Notes: generated by a model not told the origin, from the sequence alone. A DNA stretch of 64,000 nucleotides from Pseudomonas yamanorum (GCF_900105735.1 NZ_LT629793.1:5208001-5272000), one strand, 5' to 3'; counted from the first letter of the stretch, positions 46,236 through 55,023 are shown. Program-made: numbers and translations.

Positions 46236-47044
46236 GCCCGTTGATTCGTGGGTTGAGCTGTGTGGTGTTGCTGGGCAGTGCCCTCGGTGGTTGTGCGACC
46301 CATCCCGACAGTAACCTCGCCTTGCAACAGGCGAGCAGTGACTTTCAGAAGGTCAAGGAAGACTCGAATGTGCTGCGTATCGCGCCCAAAGACGTGATAC
46401 GTGCGGGTGAGTCCCTGGCCCGGGCCGACCGTTTCTCCAGCTTCTGGGGCAGCGGCGCCGATGTGGCGCATTACGCCTACCTGAGCCAGCGCTACAGCGC
46501 GATTGCCCGGGAACACACCGAGCAGGCACTCAATCAGGAGCGTGGGGTCAAGCTGGAGCTGGAACGCCAGCGTCTGCAGCTGGCCCTGCGTGAAGCCAAG
46601 CTGGCCAGCGTGCAGCAACAGGGCAAATGGATTGAGGCGCAGATTTCCAGTCTGACCACCGTCCAGCCTGATCGCGGGCTGGTGATGACGCTGGGTGACG
46701 TGCTGTTCGACACTGGCGAGGCAGAGCTGCAAAACTCGGCCAACCGCACGGTGCTCAAAGTCGTACAGTTCCTGCAGTTGAACCCCAAGCGCGTGGTGCG
46801 TATCGAGGGTTACACCGACAATACCGGTGGCGAGCAGGAAAACCTCAAACTGTCTCGGGACCGCGCCCAAGCGGTGGCCGATGTACTGAGCGACCTGGGT
46901 ATCGATGAAAAACGCATTCAGGTCGAAGGCTACGGCGATCAGTACCCGGTTGACGTCAACGCTTCGGAGCGTGGCCGGGCGCAGAACCGTCGGGTAGAAA
47001 TAGTGTTCTCCGACGAGAAAGGCCAACTGGGCGCTGCTCGCTAA
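46232..47044 (+). CDS. OmpA family lipoprotein
   Basis: A lipoprotein of 270 residues: signal peptide with lipobox LGGC (Cys21), a helical DUF4398-like region at about 30-125 (LARADRFSSFWGSGADVAHY), and a C-terminal OmpA peptidoglycan-binding domain from about 145, with GYTDNTGGEQENLKLSRDRA near 191 and GRAQNRRVEI near 248. The aspartate and arginine that hold diaminopimelate in the family are present. It probably tethers the outer membrane to the cell wall together with the preceding lipoprotein. Confidence 0.88.
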   Translation: MSPLIRGLSCVVLLGSALGGCATHPDSNLALQQASSDFQKVKEDSNVLRIAPKDVIRAGESLARADRFSSFWGSGADVAHYAYLSQRYSAIAREHTEQALNQERGVKLELERQRLQLALREAKLASVQQQGKWIEAQISSLTTVQPDRGLVMTLGDVLFDTGEAELQNSANRTVLKVVQFLQLNPKRVVRIEGYTDNTGGEQENLKLSRDRAQAVADVLSDLGIDEKRIQVEGYGDQYPVDVNASERGRAQNRRVEIVFSDEKGQLGAAR

Positions 47045-47073
47045 ACCAGGTACTCAAGCTCAAAGGTGATCCT

Positions 47074-47180
47074 GTAGGAGCTGTCGAGCCCCAGCGAGGC
47101 TGCGATAGTATCGCCTCGGTGAACCTGCGAGACCTCAGTTCCTGCATCGCAGCCTGGCTTGGTGCTCGACAGCTCCCATA
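47074..47180. repeat. intergenic inverted repeat (TAGGAGCTGTCGAGC type)
   Basis: GTAGGAGCTGTCGAGC and GCTCGACAGCTCC are the outer inverted arms, and a GAGGCTGCGAT/ATCGCAGCCT pair lies inside. The layout copies the GTGGGAGC repeats but the sequence differs, so it is a third palindrome family or a hybrid of one. Confidence 0.8.
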
Positions 47181-47183
47181 AAA

Positions 47184-47207
47184 GCCCGATCAGTGATCGG
47201 GTTTTTT
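47184..47207 (+). terminator. terminator after the lipoprotein/OmpA pair
   Basis: CCCGATCA and TGATCGGG arms around a one- or two-base loop, followed by six T. It closes the operon that starts at 45048. The 149 bases that remain before the MocR gene carry no clear motif. Confidence 0.8.
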
Positions 47208-47356
47208 GTGCCCGCCATTCAGTTCACCACCCTTACAGTTTTTTCTATCACTGCCGCCCACGCTCGACTATTGTGGCAACTGTCCCCGTACACTTCTAAA
47301 CTGTGCCGGTATGTTTCACACAAAAATAAAATACCCGTGAAATCGAGTGCTGCGTC

Positions 47357-48796
47357 ATGACCAATCTGTTGCTTTACCAACGTATCGCCCAGCAACTGGC
47401 TGAGGATATCCGCCGCGGTGTCTATCAACCGGGCGAGCGCGTGCCTTCGGTGCGCAAAATGAGCTCCCAGCTCAATGTCAGCCACGCCACCGTGTTGCAG
47501 GCCTACGCGAACCTGGAAGACCAGGGGTTGATTCGCGCGCGGCCGCAGTCCGGGTATTACGTGCACCAGACGCCGGCGCTCACCGCGCCTACGCCGGATA
47601 TTGCCCGGGTCGAGCGTCCAGGGTTGGTCACCCGCAGCAGCATCATTCAACAGGTGTTGGTCGAATCCCGTCGCGAAGGCGTGTTCCCGCTGGGGGCTGC
47701 CGTGCCGAGTGTCGACTACTTGCCGGTGCGTGCACTGCACCAGCAACTGGCCAAGGTCACGCGCTTCCAGAGCCCGCGGGCGTTCAGCTACATGTTCAGC
47801 CCGGGTTTTGAACCGCTGCGGCGCCAGGTGGCGATCCGTATGCGGGATGCCGGGGTGGTGGTCGATCCGTCCGAAGTGGTGATCACCCACGGGTGTGTCG
47901 ACGCGTTGCAGATGTCGCTACGGGTCCTGACCCGTCCCGGCGACTTGATCGCCGCCGAATCGCCGACCTATTACGGCTTGCTGCAACTGGCGGATTTGCT
48001 CGGCCTGAAGGTCATCGAAATTCCCAGCGACCCGGCCACCGGCATGAGCCTGGAGGCCCTGCAACTGGCGGCCAACCAATGGTCGATCAAGGCCCTGGTG
48101 CTGACCACGCGCCTGAGCAATCCCCTGGGCGGCACCATGCCCGAAGAGCGGCAGAAACAGTTGCTGCGCTTGGCGTCGGATTTCGATATCCAGGTCGTCG
48201 AGGACGATATCTACGGCGAACTGATGTTCGAACTGGGTCGCACCAAGGCGCTCAAAGCCTACGACCGCCTGGACCGTGTCATCTATTGCTCCAGTTTTTC
48301 CAAGACCTTGTCACCGGGCATCCGCATCGGCTGGATGATCGCCGGCAAGTACCAGCAGGAAATCCAGCGCCTGCAAATGTTCAGCACCCATTCGGCCTGC
48401 AGCGTGACCCAGATGGGCACGGCGGCGTACCTGGAAAACGGCGGTTACGACCGGCACTTGCGCTATATCCGCCAGGAGTATCGCAAGAACCTCAGCGCGT
48501 TCCAGCTGGCAGTGCAACAGTATTTCCCCGAAGGCACCCAGATGACCCGGCCGACCGGCGGTTTTATCCTGTGGGTCAGTTTGCCGGGACGGGTCAATAC
48601 CCAGGAACTGCACGTGCGTGCCTTGCAGCAAGGCATCAGCATTGCACCGGGGCTGATCTTCAGTAATACAGAACAGTTCAACCACTGTATTCGCCTGAAC
48701 TGCGGCACGCCGTGGAACCGCGAGGCGGAGCGCGCGCTGATGACCCTCGGCATGCTGGCGAGCCAGTTGTGCCAGGAGACTGCGGCGGGTTTCTGA
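47357..48796 (+). CDS. MocR-type regulator (GntR helix-turn-helix plus aminotransferase domain)
   Basis: A fused regulator of 479 residues. The N-terminal GntR winged helix covers about 1-75 (GERVPSVRKMSSQLNVSHAT), and a fold type I PLP aminotransferase-like domain fills the rest. ESPTYYGLLQLADLLGLKV near 202, EDDIYGEL near 281 and the PLP lysine in YCSSFSKTLSPGIRIGWM near 320 are intact. MocR proteins use PLP compounds as effectors, not as catalysts. The regulated gene is usually divergent or adjacent; nothing here is an obvious candidate. Confidence 0.9.
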   Translation: MTNLLLYQRIAQQLAEDIRRGVYQPGERVPSVRKMSSQLNVSHATVLQAYANLEDQGLIRARPQSGYYVHQTPALTAPTPDIARVERPGLVTRSSIIQQVLVESRREGVFPLGAAVPSVDYLPVRALHQQLAKVTRFQSPRAFSYMFSPGFEPLRRQVAIRMRDAGVVVDPSEVVITHGCVDALQMSLRVLTRPGDLIAAESPTYYGLLQLADLLGLKVIEIPSDPATGMSLEALQLAANQWSIKALVLTTRLSNPLGGTMPEERQKQLLRLASDFDIQVVEDDIYGELMFELGRTKALKAYDRLDRVIYCSSFSKTLSPGIRIGWMIAGKYQQEIQRLQMFSTHSACSVTQMGTAAYLENGGYDRHLRYIRQEYRKNLSAFQLAVQQYFPEGTQMTRPTGGFILWVSLPGRVNTQELHVRALQQGISIAPGLIFSNTEQFNHCIRLNCGTPWNREAERALMTLGMLASQLCQETAAGF

Positions 48797-48900
48797 GGCA
48801 TGGAAAGGGGACACGTAGGGTAGCTGGCTAATTACCATGCTTGTCATACCGCCCTCAACAAGCGAGCATATGGCCTTCTGCCGTTAATGCTGCTGGCGAT

Positions 48901-49401
48901 ATGACTTATACCTTTCCTGCTGCGCTGCTGATCTGCGTGTTAAGCCTGTGTAACGCTGGCGCCGTCCTGGCGGCTCCCGCCGGTGAAACAGCCCCTGCTG
49001 CCAGCACCCAGCAGAAGGCACCGGCGAAGAAAGCCGCTGCGGTAAAGAAGACACCGGTGGCGAAGAAAGCACCCGTCAAGAAAGCAGCACCGGCTAAAAA
49101 GCGTGCGCCTATTGCCAGCAAGTCAAAATCAGCCCACGAAGTGGCCAAGACTCAATTGCCGCCTGCGGAACTGGATTTGAGCCTGCCGTCGAACATGGTT
49201 CGCCACCTGCAACCTCTCGGCACCATGCCGCAGCCGAAGAATGTGCCGCTGCTGCCGCCGATGTTTGCCGAGAAACCCACCGATAACAGCGCGTTCCAGA
49301 TCAACGGGCGCCTGCTCAGCAATGAAATGCAGCTGCAACTGCGCAACGAAGAACGTCGCGAGGTAGAAGGCGCGGCGCTGGATTTCCAGTTCAAGCAATA
49401 A
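48901..49401 (+). CDS. exported protein with lysine/alanine-rich histone-H1-like linker
   Basis: A protein of 166 residues. A signal peptide (LLICVLSLCNAGAVLA, cleaved near 24) is followed by about 50 residues of APAKKAAAVKK-type repeats, similar to the tails of histone H1 or AlgP, and then a conserved-looking C-terminal part with LDLSLPSNMVRHLQPLG near 98 and the closing LRNEERREVEGAALDFQFKQ. An AlgP-like tail on an exported protein is unusual: the tail would meet LPS, DNA or cell-wall polyanions rather than the nucleoid. The start gives the signal peptide; an upstream ATG-less frame is less likely. Function unknown. Confidence 0.72.
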   Translation: MTYTFPAALLICVLSLCNAGAVLAAPAGETAPAASTQQKAPAKKAAAVKKTPVAKKAPVKKAAPAKKRAPIASKSKSAHEVAKTQLPPAELDLSLPSNMVRHLQPLGTMPQPKNVPLLPPMFAEKPTDNSAFQINGRLLSNEMQLQLRNEERREVEGAALDFQFKQ

Positions 49402-49563
49402 ACCCGACGACTGAAAGTGACGCGTCCCCCTGACCTTCTGTCGCAGACTGGCCAGTCACTTTTGTTTTCGGTGAAAAACCCCTATTAGGCCAATTTAAAA
49501 CGTCTGTTTAAGCGCGTAGTCTTACGTGGCCATCAACATTGAGTTGTCGAGGATCTGTTCGTC

Positions 49564-49818
49564 ATGAAATGCCGTGAAGGCTGTGGCGCTTGCTGCATTG
49601 CCCCATCCATCAGTTCTCCGTTGCCGGGGATGCCTGCCGGCAAACCGGCGGGCGAACGCTGCCTGCATCTTTCGGTCGAACAACTGTGCCAGTTGTTTGG
49701 CCAGCCAGAGCGGCCGGCGGTGTGCAGTTCGTTCCAGCCGGATATCGAAGTGTGTGGCAACAGCCAGGCAGAAGCGATCAAGTTGATCGGCTGGTGGGAA
49801 CAGATGACCGCGGCTTAG
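49564..49818 (+). CDS. YkgJ family cysteine cluster protein
   Basis: A protein of 84 residues with the CREGCGACC cluster at the N-terminus (residues 3-11) and further cysteines in GERCLHL, QLCQLF, AVCSSF and VCGNS. The family is predicted to bind zinc or an iron-sulfur cluster; no reaction is established. It is at the short end of the family. The start has GAGGATCTG upstream. Confidence 0.82.
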   Translation: MKCREGCGACCIAPSISSPLPGMPAGKPAGERCLHLSVEQLCQLFGQPERPAVCSSFQPDIEVCGNSQAEAIKLIGWWEQMTAA

Positions 49819-49862
49819 TGGGCTGTTCAAAGTACTGAACTTCAACAATAAGGAATAAGACC

Positions 49863-50468
49863 ATGGGTTCACTGAAACGAATTGCTGTGTTGTGCGGTTT
49901 TACCGTGATGTTTGCTGCCGCAGCGCACGCTGAAGACTGGCAGACTGCCAAGGATGAAGACGGCATCAAAGTGTCGTTGAGTGAAATTGCCGGCTCCAAA
50001 TACAAGGCTTATCGCGGTGTGACCACCATCAAGGCACCGCTGGCCAAGATCCAGGCGTTGCAGGAAGACGTGGCCGGGGCCTGTTCCTGGATCCACGAAT
50101 GCAAATCGCAAAAACTGCTTAAGCAAGAAGGTGACAAGAGCTGGACCTACACCCAGTTCAAGGCCCCGTTCCCGGTCACCGACCGTGACTCGATCCTGGA
50201 AATCACCACCACCAAGGCCGCCGACGGCAGCGTGACCCGCAAGCTGTTGGAAGTGCCGACCTACCAGCCCGAAGTCAAAGGCTATGTGCGCGTAGCCCAG
50301 GTTGACGGTTACTGGAAGCTGGTGCCTAAAGGCGACAACCTGACCGAAGTGACCTATCAGGTGCACACCGAGCCAGGTGGCAGCGTGCCGTCGTGGTTGG
50401 CCAACAAGTTTGTGGTGGACGCACCGTTCAACACCTTGAAAGCCCTGAAAGAACACGCTGAAAAGTAA
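49863..50468 (+). CDS. START domain-containing protein, exported
   Basis: A protein of 201 residues with a signal peptide (IAVLCGFTVMFAAAAHA, cleaved near 21). The mature part has the START lipid-binding pattern: WQTAKDEDGIKVSLSEIAGS near 24, PFPVTDRDSILEITT near 102 and the C-terminal VPSWLANKFVVDAPFNTLKALKEH helix. Bacterial START proteins bind hydrophobic ligands in the periplasm; the ligand is unknown. AATAAGGAATAAG precedes the ATG. Confidence 0.86.
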   Translation: MGSLKRIAVLCGFTVMFAAAAHAEDWQTAKDEDGIKVSLSEIAGSKYKAYRGVTTIKAPLAKIQALQEDVAGACSWIHECKSQKLLKQEGDKSWTYTQFKAPFPVTDRDSILEITTTKAADGSVTRKLLEVPTYQPEVKGYVRVAQVDGYWKLVPKGDNLTEVTYQVHTEPGGSVPSWLANKFVVDAPFNTLKALKEHAEK

Positions 50469-50571
50469 CTGCAGTTGATCAGGTGCCTCCTGCCTTGAGT
50501 GGAACGATTTCCAAGCCCTCAAGGTCCAGATAGATGTAAGCCCACCCATGGGTTTTATCGAGGAGGCTCTG

Positions 50572-50808
50572 ATGCCAAAGTGGAACGTTTCCTTCACTGA
50601 TGATCATGGTGAGTCGGTAGTCGAGCAATTCGAATGCGAGCAAAAACCGACCCTTGAAGAGGCTGCGCGCCTGGTTCGCGCTCGCGTATCTCCGGTGCTG
50701 AAGGAATTGGATCTCAACGATCTCGAGGGGCGTGTTGCCGAGCCCACGGTGAAGATCCTGAAAGATCAAAACAGCATTAAAGACCTCAAGGTCGACCCCG
50801 CCGCCTGA
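50572..50808 (+). CDS. hypothetical small conserved protein
   Basis: A soluble protein of 78 residues starting MPKWNVSFTDDHGESVVEQF, probably with a beta-hairpin followed by an alpha-helix (TLEEAARLVRARVSPVLKEL) and a short tail. I do not recognise a named family. GAGGAGG eight bases before the ATG is a strong ribosome site and decides the start. It stands alone. Confidence 0.75.
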   Translation: MPKWNVSFTDDHGESVVEQFECEQKPTLEEAARLVRARVSPVLKELDLNDLEGRVAEPTVKILKDQNSIKDLKVDPAA

Positions 50809-51021
50809 ACATTCCCTGTACACCCTTAAACAGACTCTGGTGGAGCTGAAAGCTTCGCGCTACTCTGCAATGGAGATCAGCGAATGAATCGCTAAGGTCT
50901 GGTCTTGTCAGCTACATGCTTGTCTCCCAGCGGCGACTTCATTGCCGTAACACCCGCGCCCTTGCAGCGCGGGCCTTGGGAAGCACGGAAAGTCTATCCA
51001 TCGGTGTGAGGAGGACGTTTC

Positions 51022-51363
51022 ATGAGCACAGCCTATCAAGAAGACATCAGCACCAACGTGTTGCGCCGCATGAAAGAGGGCGGCTTTGACTTCTCACGTT
51101 TCCACCCCATTGAGTTCTACGCCATTTTCCCGGATGAGGAACGTGCGCGCCGGGCTGCGGGTCGGTTTCGTGGGGAATCCCTGAATGCCCAGGTCAGCGC
51201 GCGGGATGACGGCGCCTGGTACCTGGAACTGAGCAAAATCATGTTCGCCACCTACGACGGCATAGGAGACTTCGAGCAGGACTTTGAGGCAGTGGTCGAG
51301 CCTTTGGGCGGGATCATTGAGGGATGGGGCGTGAAACAGGAGGTGCGTGGGTTACCCATGTAG
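51022..51363 (+). CDS. RraB family RNase E inhibitor
   Basis: RraB proteins bind RNase E and change the set of RNAs it cuts. The protein has 113 residues. NVLRRMKEGGFDFSRFHPIEF near 9 and FPDEERARRAAGRFRGE near 34, with a C-terminal EAVVEPLGGIIEGWGVKQE, follow the RraB/DUF695-like fold, in which an acidic helical face contacts the enzyme. A GAGGAGG ribosome site fixes the start. The RNase E gene is also in this window at 3.5-6.8 kb. That it acts on RNase E in this organism is inferred. Confidence 0.82.
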   Translation: MSTAYQEDISTNVLRRMKEGGFDFSRFHPIEFYAIFPDEERARRAAGRFRGESLNAQVSARDDGAWYLELSKIMFATYDGIGDFEQDFEAVVEPLGGIIEGWGVKQEVRGLPM

Positions 51364-51388
51364 CGGCATGAGCAACAACACAGCGTAT

Positions 51389-51416
51389 CGGCTGACCTTT
51401 GGGTCGGCCGTTTTTG
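51389..51416 (+). terminator. terminator after the RraB gene
   Basis: GGCTGACC and GGTCGGCC arms (one G-U pair) around a short TTTG loop, followed by five T, 26 bases after the stop. Confidence 0.82.
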
Positions 51417-51442
51417 TTTCTGGCTTGGGAAAAATCCGGCTC

Positions 51443-51570
51443 AAAAAAAACCACCCGAGCAGGGTGGTCAAAGGGAAGATCGGAGCGAAGGGGAACCGAT
51501 CGGTACATGCCGTATCACGTTACCCATCAAGCAAAGGTTCAGGCTGTAGGACATGTCCTGTTCAGCCGAT
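51443..51570 (-). ncRNA. candidate small RNA, family unknown
   Basis: A minus-strand terminator (ACCACCC and GGGTGGT arms around TGCTC, then eight U, 51468-51443) has no minus-strand gene to serve. About 100 bases upstream, a second hairpin has CAGCC/GGCTG outer arms and a perfect AGGACATGTCCT centre (51541-51567). A GATAAT -10 at 51583-51578 would start an RNA near 51570, right before that hairpin. The resulting RNA would be about 128 nucleotides, with a pyrimidine-rich unpaired stretch (TTCCCCTTCGCTCC) typical of sRNA seeds. The -35 is weak. No known Pseudomonas sRNA name fits that I can recall. Confidence 0.5.
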
Positions 51571-51799
51571 GGAGGTGATTATCCGCAGGGTTTGCCGCGC
51601 GGTGAAATCAACTCTGACTATGCTGGTGATAGTCATGGCCTGCATTGCAATGAGGCGCCGCCCATGACAGCGGGCATTTGCTGCACCGGGACGGTGCGGT
51701 GAGACCTGCGCCTATCTCCAACTGATTGAAACTTAAGTGTTTATGCCGCTGGCACGGGCCTTGCGATGGTTCTGGCGTCCGGGTGACAAGGAGTACGGC

Positions 51800-53209
51800 A
51801 TGATCCGCACTTATTACGATGAGATGTACGACGGGGCAGGGCAGGTGCGCCCCCATTACCGCGAGTTCGCCCGCTGGTTGGCCGAGACGCCTGCCGAACT
51901 GCTGGCTCAGCGCCGCCGTGAAGCCGATTTACTGTTTCACCGGGCCGGTATCACCTTCACGCTGTATGGCGATGAGCAAGGCACCGAGCGCCTGATTCCC
52001 TTCGACACGATTCCCCGCAGCATCCCGGCCAGTGAGTGGCGGATCGTCGAGCGCGGCTGCATCCAGCGGGTCAAGGCGCTGAACATGTTTCTCGCCGACC
52101 TGTACCACGAACAACGGATCATCAAGGCCGGGATCATCCCTGCCGAGCAAGTGCTGGCCAACGAGCAATACCAGTTGGCGATGCAGGGCCTGGACCTGCA
52201 CCGCGATATCTATTCCCACATCTCCGGCGTCGACCTCGTACGCGATGGCGACGGTACTTACTACGTCCTCGAAGACAACCTGCGCACCCCCAGCGGTGTC
52301 AGCTATATGCTCGAAGACCGCAAGATGATGATGCGCCTGTTCCCCGAACTGTTCGCCGCCCAGCGCATCGCGCCCATCGACCACTACCCCAACCTATTAC
52401 TCGACACCCTGAAAAGCTCCAGCCCGCTGGATAACCCCAGCGTGGTGGTACTCACCCCGGGACGTTTCAACAGTGCGTTCTTCGAGCATGCGTTCCTGGC
52501 CCGTGAAATGGGCGTGGAATTGGTGGAAGGTGCCGACCTGTTTGTTCGCGATGACCGCGTGTTCATGCGCACCACTGACGGCCCCAAGGCGGTGGATGTG
52601 ATCTACCGCCGCCTCGACGACGCGTTCCTCGACCCGCTGGCCTTCAACCCGGACTCCATGCTCGGCGTGCCAGGCCTGCTGGCGGCGTACCGCTCGGGCA
52701 ATGTGGTGCTGGCGAATGCCATCGGCACCGGGGTGGCGGATGACAAGTCGGTGTACCCCTTCGTCACCGAGATGATCCGTTTTTACCTGGATGAGGAACC
52801 GATCCTGAAGAATGTTCCGACGTTCCAGTGCCGTAATCCCAGTGAACTGTCCCACGTGCTGGCCAACCTTCCGGAGCTGGTGGTGAAGGAAACCCAGGGC
52901 TCCGGTGGCTACGGCATGTTGGTCGGCCCGGCCGCCTCGGCGGCGGAAATCGAAGCCTTCCGCGCACGCATCAAGGCCAAGCCCCACGCCTATATCGCGC
53001 AGCCAACCCTGTGCCTGTCGACGTGCCCGACCTTCGTCGAAAACGGCATCGCCCCACGCCACATCGACCTGCGTCCGTTCGTGCTGCAAGGCAAGGAAAC
53101 CCGTGTGGTGCCCGGCGGCCTGACCCGCGTGGCCCTGCGGGAAGGTTCGCTGGTGGTCAACTCGTCCCAGGGCGGCGGCACCAAAGACACCTGGGTGGTC
53201 GAGGATTGA
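51800..53209 (+). CDS. circularly permuted ATP-grasp protein
   Basis: A predicted ATP-dependent ligase of 469 residues with the circularly permuted type 2 ATP-grasp domain (formerly DUF404/407). GVDLVRDGDGTYYVLEDNLRTP near 144 holds the metal/ATP acidic residues, and VVKETQGSGGYGMLVGP near 360 is the glycine-rich ATP loop; HIDLRPFVLQG near 417 follows. Such proteins are predicted to join amino acids or peptides. The ATG has AAGGAG seven bases upstream. An alpha-E protein gene follows three bases after the stop, and a transglutaminase gene after that. Confidence 0.87.
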   Translation: MIRTYYDEMYDGAGQVRPHYREFARWLAETPAELLAQRRREADLLFHRAGITFTLYGDEQGTERLIPFDTIPRSIPASEWRIVERGCIQRVKALNMFLADLYHEQRIIKAGIIPAEQVLANEQYQLAMQGLDLHRDIYSHISGVDLVRDGDGTYYVLEDNLRTPSGVSYMLEDRKMMMRLFPELFAAQRIAPIDHYPNLLLDTLKSSSPLDNPSVVVLTPGRFNSAFFEHAFLAREMGVELVEGADLFVRDDRVFMRTTDGPKAVDVIYRRLDDAFLDPLAFNPDSMLGVPGLLAAYRSGNVVLANAIGTGVADDKSVYPFVTEMIRFYLDEEPILKNVPTFQCRNPSELSHVLANLPELVVKETQGSGGYGMLVGPAASAAEIEAFRARIKAKPHAYIAQPTLCLSTCPTFVENGIAPRHIDLRPFVLQGKETRVVPGGLTRVALREGSLVVNSSQGGGTKDTWVVED

Positions 53210-53212
53210 AAT

Positions 53213-54163
53213 ATGTTGAGTAGAACTGCCTCGGATTTGTATTGGATGTCGCGCTATCTGGAGCGTGCGGAAAACCTTGCACGGATGCTCGACGTCAGTT
53301 ATTCGCTGTCGCTGATGCCTCAGGACGGACGCGGCGACGGCCTGCATGAACTGGCAATGCCACTGTTGATCACCGGTACCCTCGACGATTACCGCGAGCG
53401 TCACGGTGAGCTGCACGCCGAGCGCTTGCTGCACTTCTTCGCCCTGGATGCGGCCAACCCCGCCAGCATCTACAGCTGCCTCGGTGCGGCCCGGGCCAGT
53501 GCCCACGCCGTACGTGGGCGAATCACTGCCGACATGTGGGAAAACATCAACGCCACCTGGCTGGAAATTCGCGACATCGCCCAGCAGGGCCTAAGCCGTT
53601 ATGGCATGAGCCGGTTCTGCGAGTGGGTCAAGGAGCGCTCCCACCTGTTCCGTGGCGCCACCTACGGCACCATCATGCGTAACGACGCTTTTCGTTTTAT
53701 CCGCCTCGGCACCTTTATCGAACGCGCTGACAACACCCTGCGCCTGCTGGATGCCCGCTATGAAATGGCCGGTGACCAGGCCGAAGCGGTCACCGATGGC
53801 ACCGCCCACGCCTACTATCAGTGGAGTGCGCTATTAAGGGCCTTGTCCTCTTTCGAGGCCTACACCGAGATCTACCGCGACGCCCCAGGCGCCCGGCAAG
53901 TCGCCGAACTGTTGCTGCTCCGCGCCGACGTCCCGCGTTCGCTGCGGGCGTGCAGTGAGGAGATTGATCAGATCCTTGGCAGCCTGCCCGGCATCAACGG
54001 TCGCCCGGCCCAGCGCCTGGCGGCTGAAATGGATGCACGGCTGCGCTTTACCGCGATCGACGAAATTCTCGAGGAAGGCCTGCACGCTTGGCTGACCGAC
54101 TTCATCCCGCTCGTGCGCGAGCTGGGCGATGCTATTTACAGTTCCTACCTGGAGGCGGCATGA
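53213..54163 (+). CDS. alpha-E domain protein
   Basis: A helical protein of 316 residues that begins LSRTASDLYWMSRYLERAEN, the alpha-E family signature (DUF403). It contains FCEWVKERSHLFRGATYGT near 137 and FIRLGTFIERADNTLRLLDARYEM near 161. The biochemical function is unknown; the gene almost always lies beside the permuted ATP-grasp and transglutaminase genes. Its stop overlaps the next ATG (ATGA). Confidence 0.88.
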   Translation: MLSRTASDLYWMSRYLERAENLARMLDVSYSLSLMPQDGRGDGLHELAMPLLITGTLDDYRERHGELHAERLLHFFALDAANPASIYSCLGAARASAHAVRGRITADMWENINATWLEIRDIAQQGLSRYGMSRFCEWVKERSHLFRGATYGTIMRNDAFRFIRLGTFIERADNTLRLLDARYEMAGDQAEAVTDGTAHAYYQWSALLRALSSFEAYTEIYRDAPGARQVAELLLLRADVPRSLRACSEEIDQILGSLPGINGRPAQRLAAEMDARLRFTAIDEILEEGLHAWLTDFIPLVRELGDAIYSSYLEAA

Positions 54164-54963
54164 GACTTTCCATCAGCCACGAAACCACCTACCACTACGA
54201 AGACCAGGTGCGTGCCAGCATCCAGTACCTGCGTCTCACGCCCCACGACAGCGAGCGTCAGCACGTCCTGAGCTGGCAACTGGACCTGCCCCGGCCGGTG
54301 CGGGCGCAACTGGACCCGTTCGGTAACATCCTGCACGTGCTGACCCTGGATGAGCCCCACGAAGCCATCATCATCGGCGCCCGTGGCCAGGTGGATATCG
54401 ATGAATTGCGCGAGGCGGAACATGAAAGCCAGTCGGCATTTCCGTTCCTGCGCTGCACCCGCTTGACCGAGCCGGACGATGCCCTGCGCAGCTTTGCCGA
54501 AAAGCATTGCCACCAGCGCCGCGACCGCAGTGCGTTGATTGATCTGATGCATGCGCTGAACCAGTACATGACCTACTCGCCCGGCTCTACCGAAGTCGAC
54601 ACCTGTGCGGCCAAGGCGTTTGCCGGGCGTGCCGGGGTGTGCCAGGACCACACCCACGCCTTCCTGGCCTGTGCCCGTAGCCTGGGTATTCCGGCGCGGT
54701 ACGTGTCGGGGTATTTATACAGCGAAGACTGCGAGCACCTGGCCAGCCACGCCTGGGCCGAAGCCTGGCTGGATGACGTCTGGTACAGCTTTGACGTGAC
54801 CAATCAACTGGCCCGGCCGGAGCGGCATCTGAAGCTGGCGGTGGGCCTGGATTACCTGGACGCCTGCCCGGTGCGGGGCATGCGCCGTGGGGGAGGGCAT
54901 GAGCAGATGCATGCCAAGGTATTTGTGGCACCGACACCGGTGATTTCGGTGCAGCAGCAGTAG
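54160..54963 (+). CDS. transglutaminase-like cysteine protease family protein
   Basis: A protein of 267 residues. An N-terminal beta-rich domain starts MRLSISHETTYHYEDQVRAS, and the transglutaminase core has the catalytic cysteine in AGVCQDHTHAFLACARSLG near 162, the histidine in SHAWAEAWLDDVWY near 201 and the aspartate in FDVTNQL near 217, so the triad is complete. It is coupled to the alpha-E gene. In this context it may cut or transfer peptide bonds formed by the ATP-grasp partner; this is inference. Confidence 0.88.
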   Translation: MRLSISHETTYHYEDQVRASIQYLRLTPHDSERQHVLSWQLDLPRPVRAQLDPFGNILHVLTLDEPHEAIIIGARGQVDIDELREAEHESQSAFPFLRCTRLTEPDDALRSFAEKHCHQRRDRSALIDLMHALNQYMTYSPGSTEVDTCAAKAFAGRAGVCQDHTHAFLACARSLGIPARYVSGYLYSEDCEHLASHAWAEAWLDDVWYSFDVTNQLARPERHLKLAVGLDYLDACPVRGMRRGGGHEQMHAKVFVAPTPVISVQQQ

Positions 54964-55023
54964 GATTCCGGGAAAGAGAGGGAGCTGTGTAGCAGGAAAG
55001 CTCTCTGTGCCAGCAAAGCTTTT

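Noticed and set aside
49590..49838. Alternative frames across the YkgJ gene
   Set aside because: Only the frame from 49564 carries the CREGCGACC cysteine cluster and a plausible ribosome site.
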